Assembly (NCBI RefSeq): GCF_009762775.1
Contig: NZ_CP046401.1
Location: 5,406,001 to 5,470,000, forward strand
Direction: 5' to 3'
DNA from: Maribellus comscasis
GTDB taxonomy: Bacteria > Bacteroidota > Bacteroidia > Bacteroidales > Prolixibacteraceae
Length of the DNA stretch: 64,000 bases
Shown here one piece after another: positions 7,862 to 16,766 of the stretch. The notes under the pieces were generated by a model. That model did no database searches. It was not told the DNA's origin and saw only the letters and a program-made list of their open reading frames with translations. The translations under genes and the position numbers were made by a program. Numbering within the stretch: position 1 is the first letter of the stretch; each line of letters opens with the position of its first letter.

Positions 7862-10800
7862 TTAAAATGTTAATTGAACAGCTAATGATACCAATCTTGT
7901 GGGAGGATAAGGCGTAAAATCCATTCCGGCAGATAGCAGGCTGGACTGGCTTGAGGCTTCAGGATCAAGTCCTAAATAATTCGTGAGAGTAATTATGTTG
8001 GTTCCTGTTAATGTTACCCTCGCCGAGCTAAATATTTTTTGATTTAACAAACGAGGAGGCAAATCATAGGAGAGCCTTACATTTTTTAATTTTAAATAAG
8101 CAGCATCTTCCAAATAACGTGTTGATACCATGGTTGCCAGGGTTGTCGTTGTTCCTCCTTGCGATGGTCTTGGATTTTTATTCGTGGGGTTGTCTTCTGT
8201 CCAGAAATCAGCTACTTCTGCAAAATTCTGTACAAAGGGAACGCCTCTTGAAAATAAGTTCCGGGCTGTATTGTACAATTTGTACCCCCCCGCAAATTCA
8301 ATCAGAAACGACAAAGAGAACTGTTTGTGGGAAAATGTGTTATCTATTCCTCCAAAGAATTTGGGATGTGGGCTGCCAACAAAAGCCTTATCCTCTTCGT
8401 CCAATTCTCCGTTATTGTTTAAATCGGCATATTTGGGATCGCCGGGAACTGCCCCACTATACCAGGCAGCAGCTTCTTCCTCTTCTCCTAATTGCCAGTT
8501 GCCGATATATTGGTACATATAAAATCCTCCGACAACATGGCCTGCTCTTGTCAGGTTAGGTGATTGGCTGGATAGTGAAATACTTGTACCTTGTATCTCC
8601 AATGGTTCTCCTAAAGAATTCGTTCCGATATCGAGTACTTTGTTTTTATTATAGGAAATATTGAAATTTGTTGTCCATGAGAATTGTCGTTGCGCAATGT
8701 TCTTTGTATTTATAGAAAATTCAAAACCTGAATTTTTTAATGAGCCCAGGTTTACCGTAAGATCCTCACTTACTCCTGACGTCATGGGAAGAGGCACTGA
8801 AACCAGAAGATCTTTTGATTTTTTATTATAATAATCCAATGAACTGTAGATTCTTCCATTAAATAATGAGATATCTATCCCCGCATCGAATTGTACAGTT
8901 GCTTCCCATTTTAAATCCGATGTTCCTATGTTGGAAGCAGCATTACCTACAGAAGTATCGTTCCCGAAAATATAATTAGCAGATTCTGACTTACTTATGA
9001 AAGCAAAATCTCCAATGTTTTGATTTCCGGTAAGCCCGTAGCTTGTACGAAGTTTTAGGTCATCAATAAGTTTGTTTGACTGAAAAAAGCTTTCTTCTGA
9101 AATTCTCCACGCAAAGGATGCTGAAGGGAAAATACCATAGCGGTTGTCTGAGCCGAATTTTGAGGAACCGTCCCGCCTGACGGTACCGGTAACTAAATAT
9201 TTATTTGCAAAATTGTAATTCAGGCGTACGAATGTCGACAGAAGCCCTGCCGTTACATCAGAACTGCTTGCACTAAAATCTGTCTGGTTCGAAAGCTGAT
9301 TCAGACTGTTGTCAATCGTGCCGGTACCTGTTGTACTGCTGGATTTGGCGATATATTGCTGGGCGGAGAATCCGGCAAGGGCTTTGATTTCATGGTTGTC
9401 GATTTTTGTCTGATAATCTAAAGTCAAATCACCTACCCAATTAATTTGCTGATAAGAGCCAACCGTAACACTGCCTTCTGTTCGACTATATCTTCCAATG
9501 GAATAAACAGGAAGATAGGTGTAATTGTATCCCGATAAGATATCACTGCCAAAATTACCTGAAAGGATAAGCCCTTTCTTTAACGTAATGTCTAATTTTG
9601 CATTTCCTAAGATTCTGGACAAATCCCTTTCCCTGGTTGGCAGAAGTAAATTAATTAAGGGATTTTCGTTTGCACCAAAATACGGAGCAGCGGTTGAATT
9701 GACCGCAGTTAATTCACCATTTTCATCGTAGGCTTCTGTATATGAATGCTGGTAAACAAAACTTCTAAAACCATTCGACCCCCAGCTATCGTTTTGTGCC
9801 ACATTTTGTTTTTGATGGCTGCCTGTAAGATTTGTTGATAATTTTAACCAATCATTAATTTCGCTGTTGACGTTAATACGTAAGGACCATGACTGAAGAT
9901 CGGTATTAAGTAAAGTCCCTTCTCTGTCTAGATAAGATAAGGACCCTGAATAATCTGTTTTTTCGGTTCCGCCACTAAAACCTAAATTGTAGTTTTGCCT
10001 GAAAGCTGTTCTCGTTCCCAGTTTCTGCCAATCGGTATCAATTTGCCAGATTTCATTATCCGGATCGTCGTAAACATCTGTTGAACGGCTGGAATTTGTA
10101 AAAGCTGCTAAAAATAACTGGCGTTGTTGTTCGGTATTCATAACATCATAGTTTTTTGTAATTTCCTCAATCCCGAAGTCAGCATCAAACGTTAAACGAG
10201 TTTTTCCTTTTTGCCCTTTCTTTGTTGTAATGATAAGAACGCCGTTGGCAGCTCTGGCCCCGTAAATTGCGGTTGCAGACGCATCTTTTAAAATGTCGAT
10301 CGATTGAATATCTTTAGGGTTAATCGTAGAAAAACTGGAACTAAATAAAGGAACTCCATCAACTACAATCAACGGGTTGTTACTCCCGGTAACCGAACCT
10401 ATGCCGCGAATTGATATGGTAAAATCTCCTGCCAGGTCACCTCCTGTTTGCCTGATTTGTACCCCGCTTGTACGTCCTTTTATGGCATCTTCGAAAGAAG
10501 AAACAGGGCGAGATTGTAGTACTTCCTCTGATACAGAAGCAACAGCTCCTGTCAGATCGCTCTTTTTCATCGTTCCATATCCAATCGCAACAACTTCTTC
10601 AATTCCGATAGCATCTTCTTCCATAATAATATCTATAGAGGATTTTCCCGAAACTGCCATTTCCTTGCTCCTCATCCCCACAAAAGAAAACTGCAAAATT
10701 GCATCATCGGAGATATTTGATAACGAATAATTACCACCGGCATCGGAGACAGTACCATTTGTTGTTCCTTTAACAACAACTGTTACTCCAGGAAGAGGAA

Positions 10801-11251
10801 CTCCGGAAGAGTCAGTTATTTTTCCTGACACCGTTTTTTGTTGCTGCTGTTGATTAGCAAATTTTTCAGCAGGACGATTCTGAGGAATAATTATAATATG
10901 TTTGCCAACAGTTTGCGTTGTGATAGGCTCATTGGTAAAAAGCTGATTAATAATTGAGCCGATAGTTTCATCTTTTACTTTGATGTTTACTTTCCGGTTG
11001 ACATCCACTTCGTTGTTATCGTACATAAACGAAAATTCGGAATGATCTTCAATATACAATAGTACATCTTTAATGCTTGCGTCTTTCAGGTTCAGGCTAA
11101 GTTTTGTTGCCTGTGCATAGGTGTTTTCTGCTAAACTGCTGAAAAGTCCAAAACCGCAGATAAGTATCAGCGTTAGTTTCATAGTTAGTACGAGTTTTAA
11201 AACTGAAGAGGGAATTCTGTTCGTCCTCTTCTTTTCATAATTTTTTTTCAT
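7862..11251 (-). CDS. SusC/RagA TonB-linked outer membrane receptor with STN domain
   Basis: A 1129-residue TonB-dependent glycan importer. A long cytoplasmic lead precedes the signal helix (LKLTLILICGFGLFSSL region, about 25-46). An STN domain follows at about 50-105 (DVLLYIEDHSEFSFMYD), then a CarboxypepD_reg-like domain at about 140-215, the SusC signature (IEEVVAIGYGTMKKSDLTGA), a plug with SIDILKDASATAIYGARAAN, and a beta barrel ending in an aromatic-rich strand (LVSLAVQLTF). The STN domain is the part that talks to a FecR, in agreement with the fecR and sigma genes just upstream. Confidence 0.97.
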   Translation of the reverse strand: MKKNYEKKRTNRIPSSVLKLVLTMKLTLILICGFGLFSSLAENTYAQATKLSLNLKDASIKDVLLYIEDHSEFSFMYDNNEVDVNRKVNIKVKDETIGSIINQLFTNEPITTQTVGKHIIIIPQNRPAEKFANQQQQQKTVSGKITDSSGVPLPGVTVVVKGTTNGTVSDAGGNYSLSNISDDAILQFSFVGMRSKEMAVSGKSSIDIIMEEDAIGIEEVVAIGYGTMKKSDLTGAVASVSEEVLQSRPVSSFEDAIKGRTSGVQIRQTGGDLAGDFTISIRGIGSVTGSNNPLIVVDGVPLFSSSFSTINPKDIQSIDILKDASATAIYGARAANGVLIITTKKGQKGKTRLTFDADFGIEEITKNYDVMNTEQQRQLFLAAFTNSSRSTDVYDDPDNEIWQIDTDWQKLGTRTAFRQNYNLGFSGGTEKTDYSGSLSYLDREGTLLNTDLQSWSLRINVNSEINDWLKLSTNLTGSHQKQNVAQNDSWGSNGFRSFVYQHSYTEAYDENGELTAVNSTAAPYFGANENPLINLLLPTRERDLSRILGNAKLDITLKKGLILSGNFGSDILSGYNYTYLPVYSIGRYSRTEGSVTVGSYQQINWVGDLTLDYQTKIDNHEIKALAGFSAQQYIAKSSSTTGTGTIDNSLNQLSNQTDFSASSSDVTAGLLSTFVRLNYNFANKYLVTGTVRRDGSSKFGSDNRYGIFPSASFAWRISEESFFQSNKLIDDLKLRTSYGLTGNQNIGDFAFISKSESANYIFGNDTSVGNAASNIGTSDLKWEATVQFDAGIDISLFNGRIYSSLDYYNKKSKDLLVSVPLPMTSGVSEDLTVNLGSLKNSGFEFSINTKNIAQRQFSWTTNFNISYNKNKVLDIGTNSLGEPLEIQGTSISLSSQSPNLTRAGHVVGGFYMYQYIGNWQLGEEEEAAAWYSGAVPGDPKYADLNNNGELDEEDKAFVGSPHPKFFGGIDNTFSHKQFSLSFLIEFAGGYKLYNTARNLFSRGVPFVQNFAEVADFWTEDNPTNKNPRPSQGGTTTTLATMVSTRYLEDAAYLKLKNVRLSYDLPPRLLNQKIFSSARVTLTGTNIITLTNYLGLDPEASSQSSLLSAGMDFTPYPPTRLVSLAVQLTF

Positions 11252-11346
11252 AGTTTTGTTTTAGGTTTTTGCAGTATCGCTGAGCAGGTACAAGCGGCAA
11301 TTTGTTTCTTTATCAGGATACTGTGATTAAATAATTTTTAGAAATA

Positions 11347-11376
11347 CAGGCTTGCTTTTGGGCAAGTCTGTTTTTT
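11347..11376 (+). terminator. hairpin with T-run in the fecR-susC gap
   Basis: CAGGCTTGC at 11347-11355 and GCAAGTCTG at 11362-11370 form a 9-bp stem (one G-U) with a 6-base loop, followed on the plus strand by six T residues. It has terminator shape only on the plus strand. On the minus strand, along which fecR and susC are transcribed, it is a hairpin without a U-run. It might partly separate fecR from susC expression. Confidence 0.35.
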
Positions 11377-11410
11377 GGTCTGTTAAGCTAAAACATAGGC
11401 AAAAAGGTTT

Positions 11411-12400
11411 TTAGTTCATATAAAATATTTTTACATCTTTCCCATTAATTTCATATTCAAGAGGAGTCATTATCTTCATCATTTCAAGCATTTCGCGTAA
11501 TGATTCAGTTTTTATTCTGAAAGTATAATTGTGTTTTCCTTTCATTTTTTTGTCGATAGCGATATTTACGCCATACCAGCGTTCTAAGTATTTTATCGCT
11601 TCTTCCAACGGCGTGTTGTCAAAAATCAGTTCGTTGTTTTTCCACGCACATACCACTTCCGGGGAGTTATGGGTAAACTCAATTTTATTTGATTTTTTGT
11701 TGAGGGTGGCCTGGTCGCCCTTTATTAGCTGCTTTAATTCACCTGTTTTATCAGATATACCCACTTTTCCCTCCGAAACCGTAATTTCCTGAAAACTATC
11801 GTCGGGGTTGTTTTTTATGTTAAATGCTGTGCCGTAGACCACTACATTAAGAATTCCGGTTTTAACCCTGAATTTTTTTGACTTGTTTTTATGTACTTCA
11901 AAATACGCTTCTCCGTTTAATATTACTTCGCGCTCGTTTAAATTAAAATTTCCTTTATACTTCAAGGATGAACCGGAATTCAACCAAACGAATGAACTAT
12001 CGGGTAAAACGATCATTGACTTTTGACCCAGAGGTGTAACTATTTCTGTATATTGTTGCAATAACTGATCCTTTCCCAGATTGAGTATAAACCAAAAAAC
12101 GGAGAAAGCAACGAGCAAAATAGCAATTGCAGCGACATATTTTATTTTTGTAAAGAGTTGTATTACCGGTTTATTTGGGGGCGAAATTTTCTGGTTAATT
12201 TTTTGCCAGGCTTTTCCCATGTCCGGTCTTAACGGCTGTTGTATAGGATTCGTAACGGTATAAACATTAAATGCCTCGGACATCAGCTTTTCGTTTGCTT
12301 TATCTTCTTTTATCCAGGAGTTTAATTCAGCTATTTCCTCCGGTGTTGTCTGATTTTTGAAATATTTATCGATGATATGCCAAGGCGTATTTTGCTCCAT
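11411..12400 (-). CDS. FecR family anti-sigma factor of the sulfatase locus
   Basis: A 329-residue anti-sigma regulator. Residues about 1-85 are cytoplasmic (IIDKYFKNQTTPEEIAELNS), and the transmembrane helix is at about 88-108 (YVAAIAILLVAFSVFWFIL). The periplasmic FecR domain reads KSMIVLPDSSFVWLNSGSSL, then LNGEAYFEVHKN and ITVSEGKVGI, and the DUF4974 end reads NTPLEEAIKYLERWYGVNIA. It should hold the adjacent ECF factor until the STN domain of the SusC signals that substrate is bound. It lies 91 bases after the sigma gene and 159 bases before susC. Confidence 0.94.
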   Translation of the reverse strand: MEQNTPWHIIDKYFKNQTTPEEIAELNSWIKEDKANEKLMSEAFNVYTVTNPIQQPLRPDMGKAWQKINQKISPPNKPVIQLFTKIKYVAAIAILLVAFSVFWFILNLGKDQLLQQYTEIVTPLGQKSMIVLPDSSFVWLNSGSSLKYKGNFNLNEREVILNGEAYFEVHKNKSKKFRVKTGILNVVVYGTAFNIKNNPDDSFQEITVSEGKVGISDKTGELKQLIKGDQATLNKKSNKIEFTHNSPEVVCAWKNNELIFDNTPLEEAIKYLERWYGVNIAIDKKMKGKHNYTFRIKTESLREMLEMMKIMTPLEYEINGKDVKIFYMN

Positions 12401-12491
12401 ACTTTTTACTTGTTACTAATAAGGCACGCGACTTTGTCGTTACCCCTATGTGGAAATGGTTTTTTATTGACAAATTTTTGAAAAAACGGAT

Positions 12492-13094
12492 TTATACTTT
12501 AGAAAGGTTGAATAGCAAAACAAAGAAAAAAACAAATATCTCGTTGTAGTAAGGGCGAAGTATTTCCCGAAGGTTTTTTAGTGCCTTTCCCATCTGGTTT
12601 TCAACAGTTTTGACCGAAATACCCAGCTGTTCCGCAATTTCTTTGTATGAAAGTTCTTTTTCTTTGGCCATAATAAATATTTCGCGGCATTTTGGAGGTA
12701 AACTATCGATTGACCTTGTTATTACATCCTGAAGCCAACCGGCATCGATACTGTCTTCTGATATTTCGTCAAAATTATTTTCGGCAACCTTTCCCAGCTT
12801 TTCGTGGATATTTAACTTGGTTCTTTCATTGCGCAAATAATTAAGCCCTTTGTTTTTACTTGCCTTTAATAGGTATGATTTTACCGATGTGCTGATTTCG
12901 ATATTTTTTCTTTTTTCCCAGAAATGAACATAAATGTCCTGCGCAATTTCTTCTGATATTTCAGGGTTTTGAATATAGAAATTTATCATGGTACAAAGCT
13001 CAGCATAGTATTTTTCAAAGAAGAAACGAAAAGCGTCTTTATCCCCCTGGGCCATGCGGTTAAAAATAAACAGCTCTTCATAATTCTTTTCCAT
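12492..13094 (-). CDS. ECF RNA polymerase sigma-70 factor of the sulfatase locus
   Basis: A 200-residue ECF factor of the Bacteroidetes family-1 type. Region 2 reads FRFFFEKYYAELCTMINFYI and EEIAQDIYVHFWEKR; region 4 reads SLPPKCREIFIMAKEKELSY and AEQLGISVKTVENQMGKAL. A hydrophobic tail (EIFVFFFVLLFNL) follows region 4, as is common in sigma factors of SusC relays. It heads the operon that continues with FecR, SusC, SusD and two sulfatases, and presumably activates that locus. ATG at 13094 is the first in-frame start. Confidence 0.94.
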   Translation of the reverse strand: MEKNYEELFIFNRMAQGDKDAFRFFFEKYYAELCTMINFYIQNPEISEEIAQDIYVHFWEKRKNIEISTSVKSYLLKASKNKGLNYLRNERTKLNIHEKLGKVAENNFDEISEDSIDAGWLQDVITRSIDSLPPKCREIFIMAKEKELSYKEIAEQLGISVKTVENQMGKALKNLREILRPYYNEIFVFFFVLLFNLSKV

Positions 13095-13710
13095 TATTCT
13101 AGTAGTTCAATTGGGAAAGCTTCCTTGATTTGCTTGTCTTTTGGAAATCCTGTGAACAGGATTCCGGCCAAAAATAGAAAAAAAATGAGATTTATTAACT
13201 TAATCTTAAAAACAATATAATTCAATACATTTTAAGATCTTTTTTTACGGAAGATGGAAAAGAGTGGTTTTGTCTTCCGTTTATTCACTAATGGGGCGAG
13301 CATTGGATTTTCTTTCTGGCATATGGCAAAATTCAATTATTGAAGTCTCTGTATCAGGCTTGTGTATGGATTTGTCATGAGCTAAAATGTAATTTATGTT
13401 TCAGAGATGTTGAATGGGAGGTATCTTTGTTGTTCCGGAAATTGTAAAAAACATAATGCGTCGAGTATTAGTATTTGTTTGATTAATAGTTTTTTATGAG
13501 AATTTAGTGATTCTGTATTTAAGCCTCGTTTTTCAAATTTCTTTTAATTTTTTTTTTGTATTTTCAAAATTATGTTGTTTTCTTGCTCTTCTTTTAATTT
13601 TGTCTTAATAATCATAGTTTTTTCAAAAATTAAATAAAACTTACCGAATTTTTATGATATCTTCAAACTAACGCAACCAAAATCACGTTATAAACATCAG
13701 GACGTAAAGA
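13095..13710. other. divergent intergenic region upstream of the sulfatase-locus sigma gene
   Basis: This 616-base, AT-rich gap separates the minus-strand sigma gene from the small plus-strand gene at 13711. It holds the dyad and the -7-like box described separately, and an 8-bp inverted repeat (ACGGAAGA at 13247-13254, TCTTCCGT at 13273-13280) with no T-run. No coding sequence is supported. Confidence 0.5.
13146..13163 (-). promoter_or_regulatory. perfect 8-bp dyad in the sigma gene leader (candidate operator)
   Basis: AATCCTGT-GA-ACAGGATT is an exact inverted repeat, 52 bases upstream of the sigma start codon. On the minus strand it follows the box TATTTTTG (13176-13169), which matches the Bacteroidetes -7 consensus TAnnTTTG, so the dyad would lie at or just after the transcription start. 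A clear -33 TTG is not seen at the usual spacing, so the promoter assignment is tentative. Confidence 0.4.
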
Positions 13711-13983
13711 ATGATTGAAATGAAGACTCAAATGCATAAACTTCAAAATATGATTTCCAGAGAAAAGAGATTATGGAAAATAGGAAAAGGTGTTTTTTAT
13801 CTCTTCAGTTTAAGTTTTATGGTTTTTTGGGGGTATGTAAAAGCCGATATTGAATCACCGAAAGAAAAAAATATTGTTGTACCTGAAAAGCAGGAAATAT
13901 CAAGCGAACAGCAAAAAAGCGACACACTTTTTTATGCTTTTAGTAAAATAATTGATGATTTTACTAAAAAGAATTATAACTAG
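13711..13983 (+). CDS. small single-pass membrane protein of unknown function
   Basis: A 90-residue protein that I do not recognise. A basic N-terminus (about 1-27) leads into one transmembrane segment at about 28-45 (GVFYLFSLSFMVFWGYV); a charged, probably extracytoplasmic tail (KEKNIVVPEKQEISSEQQ) follows. ATG at 13711 is preceded by a purine-rich stretch (GGACGTAAAG); ATG at 13720 is an alternative start. Its end overlaps the convergent epimerase gene by four bases. It stands alone between two intergenic regions. Codon use looks like that of its neighbours. It could be a real small gene or a fragment of a longer regulator. Confidence 0.55.
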   Translation: MIEMKTQMHKLQNMISREKRLWKIGKGVFYLFSLSFMVFWGYVKADIESPKEKNIVVPEKQEISSEQQKSDTLFYAFSKIIDDFTKKNYN

Positions 13984-14867
13984 GAAGTTATCTGTTTTAA
14001 AGCCGAATCGATGTCGGGGTATTTAAAATGAAATCCTGATTCCAATAGCTTTTTTGATGAAACGGCAGGGGATTCAGTAATTAATTTTGCCGCATCTCCA
14101 TACAATAATCTGAAAATAAGTCCCGGAATAAACAAGAAAGCAGGTCGGTTTAAGCTCTTTGCGAATGCTTTGGTAAATTCTTTGTTTGTTATTTCTTTTG
14201 GTGCTGTCAGATTGAAGGTTGCTGTAGTTTGATATTTTTCCGCAGCCCACAAAAATGCTTTCGCGACATCCTTTTCATGGATAAATGGAAACGCTTGTTT
14301 CCCATTTCCAATCGTTGCTCCAAGGCCCAATTTAAATGGAAGTAGTAAGTATTGAATTGTTTTTGCTTTTTTCCCTAAAACTAATCCAATTCTGAAAACG
14401 TTTTTTTGAATATTTTCAGGTAGCTCTTCAAGTGCATTTTCCCAATCAAGTACCACTTTACCAACAAATCCTGAATCAAATCGATTACTGTTTTCATCGT
14501 GGTATTCACCTGTTTTATAGATTCCGATTGCAGAAGCTGAAATTACTTTTTTTGGGCGTTGGTGGGGCAGCAGCAAATGAATAGCTTTTACCAGCTTTTG
14601 CGTTGTAGTTATCCGGCTGGTATAAATGGTACCTTTGTTTTTATTTGTCCACCGCTGAAGAATTGGAGCGCCGGCAAGGTTAATTATCGCATCTGCTCCT
14701 TTTAGTTCGTTTTTTAACAGGTCGCTATCGCCATATAAAAGGTTACGGTTTATTCCGGAAACTTTATATCCTGCCTTAACAAATTCTTCCGAAATTAAAT
14801 TGCCTAAATATCCGCCCGCTCCTGTAATCTTTATTTTTTGATTCTTTTTGATTGTACCGGTATTCAT
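13980..14867 (-). CDS. TIGR01777 family NAD(P)-dependent epimerase-like protein
   Basis: A 295-residue extended short-chain dehydrogenase fold protein of the TIGR01777 (YfcH/SDR39U1) family. The dinucleotide-binding motif GAGGYLGNLI is near residue 16. Family marks are GADAIINLAGAPI, the ISASAIGIY segment with its active-site-like Tyr, and FPFIHEKDVAKAF. The substrate of this family is not established; a role as an NAD(P)-dependent sugar or nucleotide-sugar epimerase is only inferred from fold. It is transcribed divergently from the chloride channel gene and is slightly shorter than the usual 300 or so residues. Confidence 0.9.
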   Translation of the reverse strand: MNTGTIKKNQKIKITGAGGYLGNLISEEFVKAGYKVSGINRNLLYGDSDLLKNELKGADAIINLAGAPILQRWTNKNKGTIYTSRITTTQKLVKAIHLLLPHQRPKKVISASAIGIYKTGEYHDENSNRFDSGFVGKVVLDWENALEELPENIQKNVFRIGLVLGKKAKTIQYLLLPFKLGLGATIGNGKQAFPFIHEKDVAKAFLWAAEKYQTTATFNLTAPKEITNKEFTKAFAKSLNRPAFLFIPGLIFRLLYGDAAKLITESPAVSSKKLLESGFHFKYPDIDSALKQITS

Positions 14868-14972
14868 TCTTTTGAAAGAAATATATTTTCACATTTTAAA
14901 GCATTTGTTTTAGGATAACAAAAAATTAACAGCTTAAGTTGTGAAAATTCCTTAGTTAAGCTGAGGTTTTGT

Positions 14973-14980
14973 TAATTTTG
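14973..14980 (+). promoter_or_regulatory. -7-like promoter box (TAATTTTG) close to the first CLC gene
   Basis: TAATTTTG matches the Bacteroidetes -7 consensus TAnnTTTG. It ends only 7 bases before ATG 14988, which would leave almost no leader. If it is the promoter, translation more likely starts at the second ATG, at 15000. No TTG at the usual -33 distance is visible. Confidence 0.3.
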
Positions 14981-14987
14981 CACAGGA

Positions 14988-16766
14988 ATGGGTAAAAAAA
15001 TGAACATAATAGTTCGATTTCATAAGTGGCGGCTAAGAAATATGAGTGAACGTGGATTTATAACCGCGTTGAGTATTTTGGTTGGTTTGCTGGCAGGATT
15101 CGCTGCAGTTGTTATCAAGAACATGGTCAGACTTACTCAGGAAGCTGTAAATAAGCTTATTGCCAGTGAAGTACATAATTATATCTACTTTGCACTTCCC
15201 ATTGTTGGTATTTTTATAACCGTTATAATTGTGCGGTTTGTAATTCGAAGGGAAGTTCGCCATGGTATTCCAACTGTTCTTTATGGTATCTCAAAAAAGA
15301 ACGGGAGAATAAGTAATCACAATTTATTTTCATCGGTTGTTGCCAGTTCTTTAACAGTTGGCTTTGGAGGTTCTGTTGGGTTGGAAGGGCCTACTGTTGC
15401 TACCGGAGCTGCCTGGGGATCATGGTTATCCCGAGCTTTCAGACTAAACTACAAAAACACAATTCTGATGCTGGCATGTGCCTGCGCAGGAGCTATGGCA
15501 GCCATTTTTAAAGCGCCTATTGCTGCAATTGTATTTGCTGTAGAAGTTATTATGATCGACTTAACTGTTTTTTCCCTTGTTCCTTTGTTGCTTTCATCGG
15601 CTACTGCGGTGGTTACTTCTTACTTTTTCCTGGGACAGAATGTACTTTATCCTTTTGAAGTAAATGTCGCCTTTGAACTTGCCGACCTGCCATACTATAT
15701 CGTTTTAGGAATTATAGCAGGATTTGTTTCTGTTTACTTTATTAAAATGTACACCTTTTTTGGGAAGATTTTTGATAAGATGGAAAACAAATGGTTTCGT
15801 TTACTACTTGGAGGAGCTGGTCTGGGACTGCTGATATTTTTGTTTCCTTCTCTTTTCGGAGAAGGTTACGAGGCCATAAACTCTTGTTTGGCGGGAGACT
15901 TGGAATATTTGTTTAATAACAGCTTGTTTTACGGCTTAAGTGAAGAATTATGGGCGGCACTTGTGCTGTTAACAATAGTTGTTTTATTGAAGATTGTGGC
16001 TACTTCGTTAACCTTTGGAGCGGGAGGAGTAGGAGGTATTTTTGCTCCAACACTGTTTATGGGAGTAAATACAGGAATGTTATTTGCGCAATTGATCAAC
16101 CTTTCAGGTATTCGGCAAATAAATTCAAACAATTTTGCGCTGATTGGTATGGCAGGACTAATTGCCGGGGTGCTGCACGCGCCTTTAACCGGCATTTTTT
16201 TAATTGGTGATATTTCCGGTGGTTATAAACTGTTTGTCCCGCTTATGATTACAGCTACTTTTGCATACATCATTGTCCGGACTTTTACTCCAAATTCAGT
16301 ATATCACATCCAGTTGGCCCAACGAAAAGAGTTATTAACCCACGATAAAGACGCAAACGTGCTGCAAATGTTAAAAGTCAGAAAGCTTATAGAAACTGAT
16401 TTTGAAAAACTTACTCCCGATGCTACTCTGGGCGACTTAACTAAAGCAATTTCCCGTAATCACCGAAATTTATTCCCCGTGGTTGACGAGGAAGGAAATA
16501 TGGTTGGGATGCTAAAAATGGATGATGTCAGAGATATGATATTTAATCATGAATTATATGACAAGGTAAAAATAAGTGAATTGATGTACATGCCTGAATA
16601 CCATATCGATCCCAATGATAGTATGGATGTGGTTGCCAATAAATTTGAATCTTCCGGCAGATATAATCTGGCGGTGATTGAAAATGGTAAATATTTGGGA
16701 TTTATATCCAGGGCCAGGGTTTTTACCAATTATCGCAAACAGATTAAAGATGTATCGCATATTTAA
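14988..16766 (+). CDS. CLC-family chloride channel/transporter with C-terminal CBS pair (first of two)
   Basis: A 592-residue integral inner membrane protein. The CLC core spans about residues 20-430. The gating Glu is at about 133 in GSVGLEGPT. The selectivity motif GGIFAPTLFMG lies in the second half, and RHGIPTVLYG replaces the usual GSGIP loop. The last 140 residues hold two CBS motifs (DATLGDLTKAISRNHRNLFP and NDSMDVVANKFESSGRYNLA), a nucleotide-sensing module. The Glu suggests either a proton-coupled exchanger or a gated channel. ATG at 15000 (MNIIVRFHKW) is a possible alternative start. The next gene is a paralogue overlapping it by 17 bases. Confidence 0.93.
   Translation: MGKKMNIIVRFHKWRLRNMSERGFITALSILVGLLAGFAAVVIKNMVRLTQEAVNKLIASEVHNYIYFALPIVGIFITVIIVRFVIRREVRHGIPTVLYGISKKNGRISNHNLFSSVVASSLTVGFGGSVGLEGPTVATGAAWGSWLSRAFRLNYKNTILMLACACAGAMAAIFKAPIAAIVFAVEVIMIDLTVFSLVPLLLSSATAVVTSYFFLGQNVLYPFEVNVAFELADLPYYIVLGIIAGFVSVYFIKMYTFFGKIFDKMENKWFRLLLGGAGLGLLIFLFPSLFGEGYEAINSCLAGDLEYLFNNSLFYGLSEELWAALVLLTIVVLLKIVATSLTFGAGGVGGIFAPTLFMGVNTGMLFAQLINLSGIRQINSNNFALIGMAGLIAGVLHAPLTGIFLIGDISGGYKLFVPLMITATFAYIIVRTFTPNSVYHIQLAQRKELLTHDKDANVLQMLKVRKLIETDFEKLTPDATLGDLTKAISRNHRNLFPVVDEEGNMVGMLKMDDVRDMIFNHELYDKVKISELMYMPEYHIDPNDSMDVVANKFESSGRYNLAVIENGKYLGFISRARVFTNYRKQIKDVSHI

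Noticed and set aside
8119..8559. Two overlapping plus-strand frames of 130-146 codons inside susC
   Set aside because: Antisense readings of a strongly conserved receptor gene, without a plausible domain.
13247..13280. 8-bp inverted repeat ACGGAAGA/TCTTCCGT considered as a terminator
   Set aside because: The loop is 18 bases and no T-run follows on either strand.
15360..15420. First CLC gene considered as a fluoride-specific CLC exporter
   Set aside because: Its motif keeps GLEGP with a CBS pair and general chloride-type layout; I see no diagnostic fluoride-type substitution, and no fluoride riboswitch was recognised upstream.
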